Assembly: GCF_004307995.1 (NCBI RefSeq)
Contig: NZ_SIRE01000024.1
Span: 62,001-126,000, forward strand
Length of the DNA stretch: 64,000 nucleotides
Direction: 5' to 3'
Origin: Paenibacillus thalictri
Lineage (GTDB): Bacteria; Bacillota; Bacilli; Paenibacillales; NBRC-103111
Part shown: piece by piece, positions 37,064 to 45,502 of the stretch
Position numbering within the stretch: position 1 is the stretch's first letter
Layout of the letters: every line of letters begins with the position of its first letter
The notes under the pieces: model-generated
What the model was told of the DNA's origin: nothing
Databases searched by the model: none
What the model saw: the letters and a program-made list of their open reading frames with translations, nothing else
Translations under genes and position numbers: made by a program

Positions 37064-38527
37064 TCACAAAGCGTGCGCTTTGGCCGCCTTTTTCTGCGAG
37101 CCGGAGGTTTCGGCCGCATGTGCCGCTTCATCCTGCCAGCTGCGGCGTACCATATTGCCCCAGGCGTTGTTGCGGCGGAGGTAGTCCCACAGTCCGGCAA
37201 GCTTCCAATATGCGTTGATTTGATCGTAACCTGCGGCCATAACGACCGATAACCCGATGATACGCACAAGGTCGGACGTCCGAATCGGGCGGCGGAAGGC
37301 AAATTGCTCGATCAGCAGCGCGCCGCAAGTAAACAATAAGCCGATGAGCAGATTGACCAGCAGGAAGATAAGCAGGATCGGCAGCTGCGTCATATCAAGC
37401 AAGACGTATCCTACCAAAGCCGCAAGGCCGGACAAGCGGACAAACGGGTTTAAAATTTCGCACAATATGGTGTAAGGCAAGGAAAGCCAGCCAATCACCT
37501 TGTATTTCGGAATAAACAGCATGGCGCGGAACCGGCTGACATTCCACAAGCTGCCGCGAATCCAGCGGCGGCGTTGGGCGCCAAGCACACGTAACGTGTC
37601 GGGCGCCTGCGTCCAGCAGACGGCGTCCGGACAAAACACAATCCGGTAAGGCAGTTTGCGGTCCAGCATATATTTGTGAAGTTTGATCACGATGTTCATA
37701 TCCTCACCCGGACAATCCTGCTCATAACCTCCCACTTCGACCAAATAATCTTTACGGAACAGGCCGAAGGCCCCGGACACGATCAAAAGTCCGTTCATGG
37801 CGCTCCAGCCGATACGTCCGCCGAGGAATGCCCTCATGTATTCGATATATTGAATGGCGGGAAGCCATTTGTGCGACAGGCGGACAGACCGCACGCGCCC
37901 GTCTTCGATGGAGCTGCCGTTAGCGATGCGAACGTTGCCCCCGACAGCGATATGCTGCTCGGGGTTTTCCATATACACTTTGACCAAACGGATCAAAGCG
38001 TCTTTTTCCAGCAAGCTGTCGGCGTCGATCGTGGCGACAAGCGGGTACTTGGACGCATTGATGCCTGCGTTCAAAGCGTCAGCTTTACCGCCGTTTTCTT
38101 TGTCGATGACGACAAGTCGCGGATATTGAGGGTTCCGGTACGCTTTGTTGACTGTTTTGGACTTCACCAATGCCCGAAATCCGCTCAGCCGGCTTGGCTT
38201 CAGGTCGAATGTATCGAGCAGCACCTGAAGTGTGCCATCGGTCGAGCCGTCATTGATGACAATAACCTCATACACCGGAAATTCCAATGTCATCAAGGAA
38301 CGCACGCTTTCGATAATCGTCAGTTCCTCGTTATAGGAAGGAACAAGGATCGATACGGGCGGCACATTCTCCGAGCCTGCGAGCTCCCGGAACCGAGAAT
38401 GTACGGCGCTTTTAATAATCGACACTATTTTCTGGTGGGACACAGCCAAAATGAATAAATACAAAAAACACGATCCGATAATCAAATAGGTAGCGATAAT
38501 TCCATAGTTGAGCAAAAAAGATCTCAT
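37064..38527 (-). CDS. processive GT2 polysaccharide synthase (PgaC/IcaA-like)
   Basis: A 487-residue membrane glycosyltransferase. An N-terminal helix (8-30) precedes the catalytic domain with VINDGSTDGT (D93), TIDADS (DxD at 168-170), CPGEDMN (D276) and QRRRW (318-322), the full signature of processive beta-glycan synthases; several helices follow from about 340. PgaC/IcaA polymerise UDP-GlcNAc to beta-1,6-GlcNAc while exporting the chain. No IcaD, IcaB or PgaB partner is present, so the product may differ. The operon-mates glmS and HEAT protein fit a GlcNAc-type polymer. AAAGGGGA precedes the ATG. Confidence 0.9.
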   Translation of the reverse strand: MRSFLLNYGIIATYLIIGSCFLYLFILAVSHQKIVSIIKSAVHSRFRELAGSENVPPVSILVPSYNEELTIIESVRSLMTLEFPVYEVIVINDGSTDGTLQVLLDTFDLKPSRLSGFRALVKSKTVNKAYRNPQYPRLVVIDKENGGKADALNAGINASKYPLVATIDADSLLEKDALIRLVKVYMENPEQHIAVGGNVRIANGSSIEDGRVRSVRLSHKWLPAIQYIEYMRAFLGGRIGWSAMNGLLIVSGAFGLFRKDYLVEVGGYEQDCPGEDMNIVIKLHKYMLDRKLPYRIVFCPDAVCWTQAPDTLRVLGAQRRRWIRGSLWNVSRFRAMLFIPKYKVIGWLSLPYTILCEILNPFVRLSGLAALVGYVLLDMTQLPILLIFLLVNLLIGLLFTCGALLIEQFAFRRPIRTSDLVRIIGLSVVMAAGYDQINAYWKLAGLWDYLRRNNAWGNMVRRSWQDEAAHAAETSGSQKKAAKAHAL

Positions 38528-38560
38528 CCGATTCCCCTTTCTACGAGCCGGTCCGGAAAA

Positions 38561-39745
38561 TCAGTTGGCATGCCGGCGGATTCCCGGTTCGCCAACGATA
38601 CGTCGGAACGTAAAGTTCAGCCGATTGTAGCGAGGAATTTGCCGTGTTTCCCGAGAAGCTTCTGCTGCAGCGCGGTCCAATTCCTCATGCACGGCTTCCA
38701 ATGCCAGTTCGCCGGCTGTTCCATGTTCGGAGCTGCCCGCCGCGGCCGCTTCGCACAACGCTTCGAAACCGGAAAACCCAAGCTGCGATAAGCTTTTTGC
38801 GCTGTAATGGCGCACCCACCATTGCTCGTCTGTCAAGCTTTGGACCAGCGCTTCGAGCTGCGACTCCAACTGCTGCCAGCCTGCGGTTTTGACCGCGGCT
38901 GCGCGAATCTCCCAATCGGGATGGCGAATCAGCTCGCCGATCCGCTCGGATGACAACAGGTGGGGGTATTGCAGCAGCAGATGGGCTGATTTGATTCTGA
39001 TTTCTTTATGACCGGACAACAGATGGGGTTCAAGAGCTTCGAACGCTTCCGCTTCAATGCGTCCCGAAAGACCGGTCAACGCAATGAGCAGCAGCGTTTC
39101 ATCCGTTTCAATGCGCAGCAGCCGGGCATATAAAGGCGCCGTATCCAGAGAGGAAGAGGCGGCGATATCCGCGATCAGCCGCCGCGCGTCGGGATGATAT
39201 TGGGCCAGCAGACGCAGCAAACGGTACAAATCGTCAAGCGAATCCGCGCATTTGGCGGCTGCGCGCGCAACGACAAAAGCTGTCGGCTCGCCGCCTTCTT
39301 GCTCCAGCAGCTTTAACAGCTCGCCGGTGCATTCGGGAGGGCGCATGACGCCCAGATGATAGGCGGCTTCAATGCGTTCTCCGTGTTTGAAGCTGCGCAG
39401 CCGCCGAAGCTCCAGCTCCACCAGCCCAAGCTCCCGGCATAATGCCGTGAGCTTGTCCCGGTGAGAACCGCCGATCGTCTCAATCCACTCCAGCAGCTTG
39501 GATTGAACGGCTTTGAGCTGGAGCGGGTTCAGCCGGCCGGGCGGCGGGAGCAGGGGGGCCGGTCCGTCGATGTTGGCACTGAGATAGGCGAAATAGTCAC
39601 GCTGCTGTTCCAGGTTTGTTTGCATCCGGTCGGCAGAGGCGGCGTACCGGTTTCGCATGGCGAATAAGGCGGCGAATCCTCCGGCAATCGCCACGCCCAG
39701 CACGATCAGCACCGTGTCGGCCTGTTCGATAGGCTCCATCCACAT
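38561..39745 (-). CDS. membrane-anchored HEAT-repeat protein
   Basis: A 394-residue protein with one N-terminal helix (TVLIVLGVAIAGGFAALFAM) and a cytoplasmic series of HEAT-type helical repeats from about residue 90 (AAYHLGVMRPPECTGELLKL, IRKSAHLLLQYP-like and IRAAAVKTAGWQ segments). It lies between glmS and the GT2 synthase with short gaps and is likely a scaffold or regulator of the synthase complex; HEAT proteins often bind partner proteins. AAAGGAGGAG precedes the ATG. Confidence 0.85.
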   Translation of the reverse strand: MWMEPIEQADTVLIVLGVAIAGGFAALFAMRNRYAASADRMQTNLEQQRDYFAYLSANIDGPAPLLPPPGRLNPLQLKAVQSKLLEWIETIGGSHRDKLTALCRELGLVELELRRLRSFKHGERIEAAYHLGVMRPPECTGELLKLLEQEGGEPTAFVVARAAAKCADSLDDLYRLLRLLAQYHPDARRLIADIAASSSLDTAPLYARLLRIETDETLLLIALTGLSGRIEAEAFEALEPHLLSGHKEIRIKSAHLLLQYPHLLSSERIGELIRHPDWEIRAAAVKTAGWQQLESQLEALVQSLTDEQWWVRHYSAKSLSQLGFSGFEALCEAAAAGSSEHGTAGELALEAVHEELDRAAAEASRETRQIPRYNRLNFTFRRIVGEPGIRRHAN

Positions 39746-39804
39746 AGAGTAGCTCCTCCTTTACTTCATCGTCTTTTTGCTTGTGTAGGCTAGATTATTC
39801 AAAG

Positions 39805-41631
39805 TTATTCAACGGTTACGCTTTTCGCCAAATTGCGCGGTTTGTCCACGTCGTTGCCGCGGAAGGAAGCGGCATAATAAGCGAGCATCTGCAGCGGAAC
39901 GACCGCCAGAGCCGGCGTCAATAAAGGATGGGTGCGAGGTACGTAGATGACCTGATCCGCGACTTTTTCAAGCCCGGTACAGCCTTCCAAAGCGAGAGCG
40001 ATCACGTAAGCGCCGCGTGCTTTCACTTCTTTAATATTGCTTGCCGTTTTTTCCAGCAGCTCCTCTTGCGTGGCTAAAGCAATAACCGGCGTGTTTTCTT
40101 CGATCAACGCAAGCGAGCCGTGTTTCAGCTCACCGGCGGCATAAGCTTCGGAATGAATATAGGAAATTTCCTTCAGCTTCAGCGACGCTTCCATCGCCAA
40201 GCTGCAGTCGAGTCCGCGGCCGATAAAAAACAGGTGATCGTTCTCCGCTATCCGTTCCGCGACTTGCCGGATCGGATTCATGTTTCTCAGCATGGAGACA
40301 AGCTGTAAGGGCAGCTTTTCCAGCATGGCGATCAGACCGGCTATTGCGGTATCGTCCAAAGTTTTCAACGACTGGGCCATATACAGGCCAAGCAAATAAA
40401 AAGCGATCAACTGGGAGCTGTAGGCCTTGGTCGAAGCGACGGCGATTTCGGGGCCGGCCAGCGTAAACAGCACATCGTCCGCTTCACGGGCTACCGAACT
40501 GCCAATCACATTGGTGATGGCCATGACGCGTGCGCCCCAATATTTGGCTTGCCGCATGGCGGCTAACGTGTCAGCCGTCTCTCCCGACTGACTGACGGCG
40601 ATGACAAGTGTGTTTTCGCCGATCACGGGCATGCGGTAACGGTATTCGGAGGCAAGGTCGACTTCAACCGGGATGCGGGTCAGCCGTTCGATTACGGTTT
40701 TGCCGATCAGCGCGGCATGATATGCCGTACCGCAGGCGATAAGATGAATGTGCTTCAACTGCCGGACTTCCGCCGAAGTGAGCGCAATGTCGGGAAGCAC
40801 GATTTCTTGGCCTGCGTTGATCCTCCCCCGCATCGTGTCCTGGTAGGCGCGGGGCTGCTCGTGGATTTCTTTGAGCATAAACGTGTCGAACCCGTTTTTT
40901 TCCGCCCTCATCAGATCCCAATCGATCCGCAGCAGTTGCTTGGCGATGAAGTTGCCCTCCAGTGTCATCAGCTCGACTCCGTCGCAGGTCAACACCGCCA
41001 TCTCGCCGTCGTTCAAAATGTAAACGTCGCGTGTATGCTCCAAAATGGCTGGAATATCGGAGCCGATGAAGTTTTCTCCATCTCCGACCCCAATGATGAG
41101 CGGACTGGCCCAGCGGACCGCCACAAGCTTGTCCGGCTCGTGCTCGGAGAGCACCGCGATGGCATAAGCGCCGCGTATTTTGCCGACCGCATGCCTTACT
41201 GTTGCGGCTAAATCCCCCTCATAATGATGGGCGATCAGATGGGAGATCACTTCGGTGTCCGTTTCCGAAACAAAACGGTATCCGTGCTGCTCCAAATCTT
41301 CCTTTAGCTGCAGGTGGTTTTCGATAATCCCGTTATGTACAACGGATATTTTCATGTCGTTGTCGGTATGCGGATGCGAATTGGCATCCGAAGGTTTCCC
41401 GTGGGTAGCCCAGCGCGTATGGGCGATGCCGGCGAACCCGGCAAGCGGCTGCATCTTCAGCCGGTTTTCCAATTCGCTGATCCTTCCTTTCGCTTTGCGC
41501 AGCCGAAGCCCCGCGTTTGTATGAATCGCTACTCCGGCGGAATCGTATCCGCGATACTCCAGTTTTTTTAATCCTTCCAATAAAATATGTTGCGAATCAC
41601 GGGCGCCGATATAACCGACAATGCCGCACAT
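39805..41631 (-). CDS. glmS: glutamine-fructose-6-phosphate aminotransferase
   Basis: A 608-residue enzyme making glucosamine-6-phosphate, the entry step to UDP-GlcNAc. The start MCGIVGYIG leaves the catalytic N-terminal cysteine of the glutaminase domain; two SIS domains follow (AVSQSGETADT, SLKLKEISYIHSEA) and the C-terminus is PRNLAKSVTVE. The frame could begin two codons earlier at 41637, but GGAGGA is then too close; from 41631 the spacing is 6. The short leader shows no glmS ribozyme, unlike the housekeeping gene of most Firmicutes, so this looks like a dedicated copy for the polysaccharide operon it heads. Confidence 0.95.
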   Translation of the reverse strand: MCGIVGYIGARDSQHILLEGLKKLEYRGYDSAGVAIHTNAGLRLRKAKGRISELENRLKMQPLAGFAGIAHTRWATHGKPSDANSHPHTDNDMKISVVHNGIIENHLQLKEDLEQHGYRFVSETDTEVISHLIAHHYEGDLAATVRHAVGKIRGAYAIAVLSEHEPDKLVAVRWASPLIIGVGDGENFIGSDIPAILEHTRDVYILNDGEMAVLTCDGVELMTLEGNFIAKQLLRIDWDLMRAEKNGFDTFMLKEIHEQPRAYQDTMRGRINAGQEIVLPDIALTSAEVRQLKHIHLIACGTAYHAALIGKTVIERLTRIPVEVDLASEYRYRMPVIGENTLVIAVSQSGETADTLAAMRQAKYWGARVMAITNVIGSSVAREADDVLFTLAGPEIAVASTKAYSSQLIAFYLLGLYMAQSLKTLDDTAIAGLIAMLEKLPLQLVSMLRNMNPIRQVAERIAENDHLFFIGRGLDCSLAMEASLKLKEISYIHSEAYAAGELKHGSLALIEENTPVIALATQEELLEKTASNIKEVKARGAYVIALALEGCTGLEKVADQVIYVPRTHPLLTPALAVVPLQMLAYYAASFRGNDVDKPRNLAKSVTVE

Positions 41632-41949
41632 GCACATTCCTCCTTCAAATTGTATGGTTCAAATCCTTTTCAGCCGATGCCGCCTAAAATATCTCGTTCG
41701 CTTTAGTTCTTTATAACGAACGATACCAAGCAGTATAACGCATAAATCGTCAAAATAAAAATCAGAAAACTTGGATTATTCCTTTTTAACGAACAAAATT
41801 CGCTGTTATCCTAGGTTATACTCCAAAATACGGCGCAATACCGTTCTTTATACAGAACCTTTTGTTCGTTATAATGTTCTATGCAGTGGAGGGAGCTGCG
41901 CTAACCATACACGTAACCGCACCTAAACGATGAAAAAGGAGGTTTGTTC
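41632..41949. promoter_or_regulatory. divergent promoter region with an array of SinR-type motifs
   Basis: 318 bases between the two polysaccharide operons. GTTCTTT-AT-AACGAAC (41706-41721) and GTTCTTT-AT-ACAGAAC (41843-41858) are 7-2-7 inverted pairs. Single copies are GTTCGCT (41696-41702), AACGAAC (41788-41794), GTTCGTT (41864-41870) and GTTCTAT (41876-41882). A perfect TATAAT (41870-41875) for the rightward operon is bracketed by the last two. On the - strand TATAAA lies within the first pair. All match or nearly match the SinR consensus GTTCTYT. Confidence 0.75.
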
Positions 41950-42864
41950 ATGCCTCAAACCAAAGCGCATGTCAAGCCGGAAGGCTGGGAAAGCCAGCCG
42001 CTCGCCGTCCGCTACCTTGCTCTGATGCGGCCGCGGCAGTGGACGAAAAACTTGCTCGTATTTGCCGCTCTCATTTTTTCCGTCCGTCAGGCGGATCTGC
42101 ACATGTTCGGTCAAGCGTTCTCCGGTTTTGTGTTGTTTTGTCTCGTATCCAGCTGTGTGTATGTGCTCAACGATTACGTCGACCGCGATCGCGACCGTCT
42201 GCATCCGGAGAAAAAGCATAGGCCGCTCGCTTCGGGATCGATTCATCCGCAGACGGCGCTGCTTTTCGGTTTTGTGCTGCTGGCGTCCTGCCTAGTGCTG
42301 GCCTTCCGCTTCCAGTTTGCTTTCGGTTTTGTGCTGGCCGTTTATTTTTGCATGAATGTGTTGTACTCCCTGCGGCTTAAACATGTCGTCATCTTAGATC
42401 TGCTTATCGTAGCGTCCGGCTTCGTGTTACGCGCGGTAGGCGGCGGGCTGGTCATCGGCGTGCCGTTAACGCCGTGGTTTCTGTTTTGCACGATGCTGCT
42501 GGCGTTGTTCCTGGCGATCGGCAAACGCAGGCACGAGCTCGCCTTGATGCAAAGCGGATCGGGCGCGCACCGTAAAGTGCTGGAATCGTATTCGATGGAA
42601 ATGCTGAATCAAATGTCGGGTATTGTGACAACGGCGACAATCATGAGTTACGCGTTGTTTACCTTTACCTCGGGGCATACGATTCACTTGATGTGGACGC
42701 TTATTTTTGTGCTTTATGGGATGTTCCGCTACTTGTATTTGATTCATATCGAAGGAAAGGGAGGCCGTCCGGAGAAGCTGCTGCTGGAGGACAAGCATAT
42801 TTTGCTGACAGCCGTGTTGTTTGCAAGCTCCGTAGTTTTCCTGCTGTTGTTTTTTAAGCAATAG
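41950..42864 (+). CDS. UbiA-family prenyltransferase resembling decaprenyl-phosphate phosphoribosyltransferase
   Basis: A 304-residue multi-helix protein. PRQWTKNLLVFAAL, the metal motif NDYVDRDRD (74-82) followed by HPEKKHRPLASG, RAVGGG, WFLFCTMLLALFLAIGKRRHEL and KVLESY closely follow the pattern of mycobacterial DPPR synthase (Rv3806c), which transfers phosphoribose from PRPP to polyprenyl phosphate. It is therefore predicted to make polyprenyl-P-phosphopentose at the membrane. First gene of the rightward operon; AGGAGG stands 7 bases before ATG 41950, which is preferred over TTG at 41944. Confidence 0.88.
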   Translation: MPQTKAHVKPEGWESQPLAVRYLALMRPRQWTKNLLVFAALIFSVRQADLHMFGQAFSGFVLFCLVSSCVYVLNDYVDRDRDRLHPEKKHRPLASGSIHPQTALLFGFVLLASCLVLAFRFQFAFGFVLAVYFCMNVLYSLRLKHVVILDLLIVASGFVLRAVGGGLVIGVPLTPWFLFCTMLLALFLAIGKRRHELALMQSGSGAHRKVLESYSMEMLNQMSGIVTTATIMSYALFTFTSGHTIHLMWTLIFVLYGMFRYLYLIHIEGKGGRPEKLLLEDKHILLTAVLFASSVVFLLLFFKQ

Positions 42865-42916
42865 GGTCTGCCGGCAAGCATTGCGCAAATAAGCGTATAA
42901 GGGAGGAAATACTGCG

Positions 42917-43270
42917 GTGATCCATTATTTATGGTTAATCTTATCCGTACTGCTTGGAGCCGCGGGGCAGGTGCTGATGAAATGGGGCGTCAGCTCCGCG
43001 AAGCCGGCTGGTGCGGAAATGTGGTCTTGGTCCGCCGTTTTGGCTTATTGGCCCGTTGCGGCAGGACTTGCCTGCTATGGCTTCAGCTCGGTGTTCTGGC
43101 TGTTTGCGCTGCGGAAATTTCCGCTGAGTACCGCATATCCGATGGTCAGCCTCGGGTACATTCTCGTCATGGTGCTCGGATTTTATTTATTTCAGGAATC
43201 GTTATCGATGCAAAAATGGTTCGGCGCCGCCTTCATTATGTGCGGAGTGCTGCTTATTGCGCGTGCCTAG
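42917..43270 (+). CDS. SMR/EamA-type small membrane protein, ArnE/F-like flippase subunit
   Basis: A 117-residue protein with four helices and SMR features (QVLMKWGVS, FPLSTAYPMVSLGYI). ArnE/ArnF relatives move undecaprenyl-phosphate-linked aminosugars across the membrane. Between a lipid-pentose-forming enzyme and a GT-C-like protein, a flippase role is a good fit. GTG start at 42917 behind GGGAGG. Confidence 0.82.
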   Translation: MIHYLWLILSVLLGAAGQVLMKWGVSSAKPAGAEMWSWSAVLAYWPVAAGLACYGFSSVFWLFALRKFPLSTAYPMVSLGYILVMVLGFYLFQESLSMQKWFGAAFIMCGVLLIARA

Positions 43271-43321
43271 ACGCATCAACAAAGGCGCATATAGGCGCCG
43301 TGAACAAAGGAGGGGATCGCC

Positions 43322-43756
43322 GTGGGAATCAACGCCGGTCTGCTGTATCCGGCGCTGCCTTTTATAGCATGGCTAGTGTCGGGTACGCTGAAATATGCGG
43401 TGAACCGGATGCTTCACGGGCAAGATGCCCGCAAACTGATCGGCAACGGCGGCTTTCCAAGCACGCATACGTCGGTTGTTTCTTCGGTGGCGATGCTGAT
43501 CGGCTTTCATGAAGGCTGGGGAACGCCAATGTTTGGCCTTGCGGTGGCCCTCACTTACATAGTGATGATTGATGCGGTGGGAATACGCCGGGCTGTTGGC
43601 GACAATGCGAAGCGGCTTAATAAGTTGACTCGCGAAATCGCCGGGGCAAGCGAACCCGCGCTGCGTGAACGGCAGGGACATACCCGGCCGGAAGTGCTGG
43701 GTGGTCTTGGCGTGGGCACGCTGCTGGGCTGGGTTGCCTCGCTGCTGATTGGATAA
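43322..43756 (+). CDS. YuiD-type divergent PAP2 (DUF212) membrane phosphatase
   Basis: A 144-residue membrane protein with the DUF212 blocks GNGGFPSTHTS (histidine in PAP2-like SxH context) and IDAVGIRRAVGDNA. In mycobacteria the step after DPPR synthase is done by a PAP2-type phosphatase (Rv3807c), so this protein may remove the 5-phosphate from the lipid-linked phosphopentose. That role is inferred from operon position. GTG start at 43322 behind GGAGGGG. Confidence 0.85.
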   Translation: MGINAGLLYPALPFIAWLVSGTLKYAVNRMLHGQDARKLIGNGGFPSTHTSVVSSVAMLIGFHEGWGTPMFGLAVALTYIVMIDAVGIRRAVGDNAKRLNKLTREIAGASEPALRERQGHTRPEVLGGLGVGTLLGWVASLLIG

Positions 43757-43807
43757 AACGAAACGGCATATGGAGTTTGAAACATATCGGATATAGGGGG
43801 TGGCACT

Positions 43808-45484
43808 ATGAATAATCGAATCGCCTGTACGGCAACGGTCACCGGCATGACCCTTCTGACTTTTGTCGCAGCCGCCTTTATGGTGCCGGCGCTGCTGTTT
43901 TTGACCGGGTTGCCGATGTCGTGGGCAGATCTTTGGCTTGCGGCGGGGCTTGCCGTTGCATTTGCCTGGTTCGCTTCAAAAAAACTGGCGGCTGAGGGGC
44001 ATATGGCAGTTTTTGCCATTTCGGCTGGGCTGAGCGCGCTGCTGTTTGTTTGCGGATTTATCGTCTGCGGCTGGTTCTACGATTTGTCCTACGACGGGCA
44101 GGCGTATCACCAGGAGGCGATCATTCATCTGGCTGAGGGCTGGAATCCGGCCTATGATAAGGAGCTTGCCGTGCCGACGGGGCAAAGCCTGTGGATCAAC
44201 CATTACGCCAAAGCGGCGGAAATTGCGGCGGCTTCCGTTTATATGGCGACAGGCCATCTCGAGCAAAGCAAGCTGATTAATCTGCTCGCCATCTTTGCAT
44301 CCGGCCTGCTCAGCGCTGGCGCGCTGCTGGCTTTAAAACCCGGGAACCGGATATCCGCTTGGGTAGTGGCGGCGCTGCTTGCGCTGAACCCGGTCAGCGT
44401 GTACCAGTCGTTTACTTTTTATGTCGACGGTCTGCTCGGCTCGCTGCTGCTTTGCTTGCTTGCGCTTGGCTGTCTGGCATTTGTCCGCCCCGGGTGGCTG
44501 ACGCTTACGGCATACACGCTGGCAATGATTATGATTATGAACATTAAATTTACCGCGATCGCTTATGCCGGTGTGTTGACCGTGGCGCTGCTTGTCGCTC
44601 TTTATATGAGCGAGCAGTTCGGCTGGCTCAAACGGCTGTTCCGTATCGCAGCGGTCGGGGGGATTATTGGCGCACTGATCGTCGGGTACAACCCTTACGT
44701 CACCAATACGCTCCACTATGGGCATCCGTTTTACCCGCTTGCCGGCGAAAACGCGATTGATGTGGTGAAAAATTTTACGCCGCGGAATTTGGAGCGCATG
44801 AACCGCTTCGAGCAGGTCGCCGCCTCATATTTCGCCGAACCAATGGGCAACGATACGGCCAAAAAACCGACGCAGTTCCGCTGGCCGTTTACGTTCAGCG
44901 CCAAGGAACTGCCGACTTTTGCCGAAACGGATGTCGCGGTTGCCGGCTTCGGGCCTTTATTCAGCGGCGCGCTTCTCTTGGCGCTGCTGGTGTTGGCGCT
45001 CGCCTTCCGGCGGCGACCGGCTATCGCTTTGGCCGCAGGCGGGGTGATCGCCGCGCTGGCGGTTTCCTCGTTTATCAACCCGGCGGCTTGGTGGGCCCGG
45101 TATGTGCCGCAGCTATGGATCGTGCCGCTGATTTGCGTGTGGCTTGCTTTTTGCCTGAAGGGTTACCGGCTGCTGCAAGGCGTCGGCGTCGCTTTGGCTG
45201 TTGTCATTGCGGCGAACGCTCTTCTGGTCAGCGGCTCGTTTGTCGCGAATCAATGGGCCTGGAGCGGGCAACTGCGCACGCAGCTGGCTGAGCTGAAGAC
45301 GGTACCCCAACCGGTGAAAGCGGAATTTACGTACAGCTGGTCCAACCGGGAACGGCTGAAGACGTTTGGCATCGCATTCGAAGAAGAGACGCCGCTGGTT
45401 TGCAGCTCCGAGAAGGTGACGTTGTTTAAGTCGGGCACCACGCTTTGCATCGATAAGGGAGCCATGCAAGCCAAAGCGCAGTAG
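43808..45484 (+). CDS. GT-C-like multi-helix membrane glycosyltransferase (putative)
   Basis: A 558-residue protein with about eleven predicted helices. The first large external loop contains WFYDLSYDGQAYHQEAI, an acidic/aromatic loop of the type that forms the active site of GT-C enzymes using polyprenyl-phosphate sugars. Family membership is not certain from sequence alone. In context it would use the lipid-linked pentose made by the three preceding genes. GGGGGTGG lies before the ATG. Confidence 0.72.
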   Translation: MNNRIACTATVTGMTLLTFVAAAFMVPALLFLTGLPMSWADLWLAAGLAVAFAWFASKKLAAEGHMAVFAISAGLSALLFVCGFIVCGWFYDLSYDGQAYHQEAIIHLAEGWNPAYDKELAVPTGQSLWINHYAKAAEIAAASVYMATGHLEQSKLINLLAIFASGLLSAGALLALKPGNRISAWVVAALLALNPVSVYQSFTFYVDGLLGSLLLCLLALGCLAFVRPGWLTLTAYTLAMIMIMNIKFTAIAYAGVLTVALLVALYMSEQFGWLKRLFRIAAVGGIIGALIVGYNPYVTNTLHYGHPFYPLAGENAIDVVKNFTPRNLERMNRFEQVAASYFAEPMGNDTAKKPTQFRWPFTFSAKELPTFAETDVAVAGFGPLFSGALLLALLVLALAFRRRPAIALAAGGVIAALAVSSFINPAAWWARYVPQLWIVPLICVWLAFCLKGYRLLQGVGVALAVVIAANALLVSGSFVANQWAWSGQLRTQLAELKTVPQPVKAEFTYSWSNRERLKTFGIAFEEETPLVCSSEKVTLFKSGTTLCIDKGAMQAKAQ

Positions 45485-45502
45485 AGAGGTGAAATAATTG
45501 TC

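Noticed and set aside
41632-41710. Possible glmS ribozyme in the leader
   Set aside because: The leader between the likely promoter and the start is too short and lacks the conserved core; only the operator motifs and ribosome site are visible.
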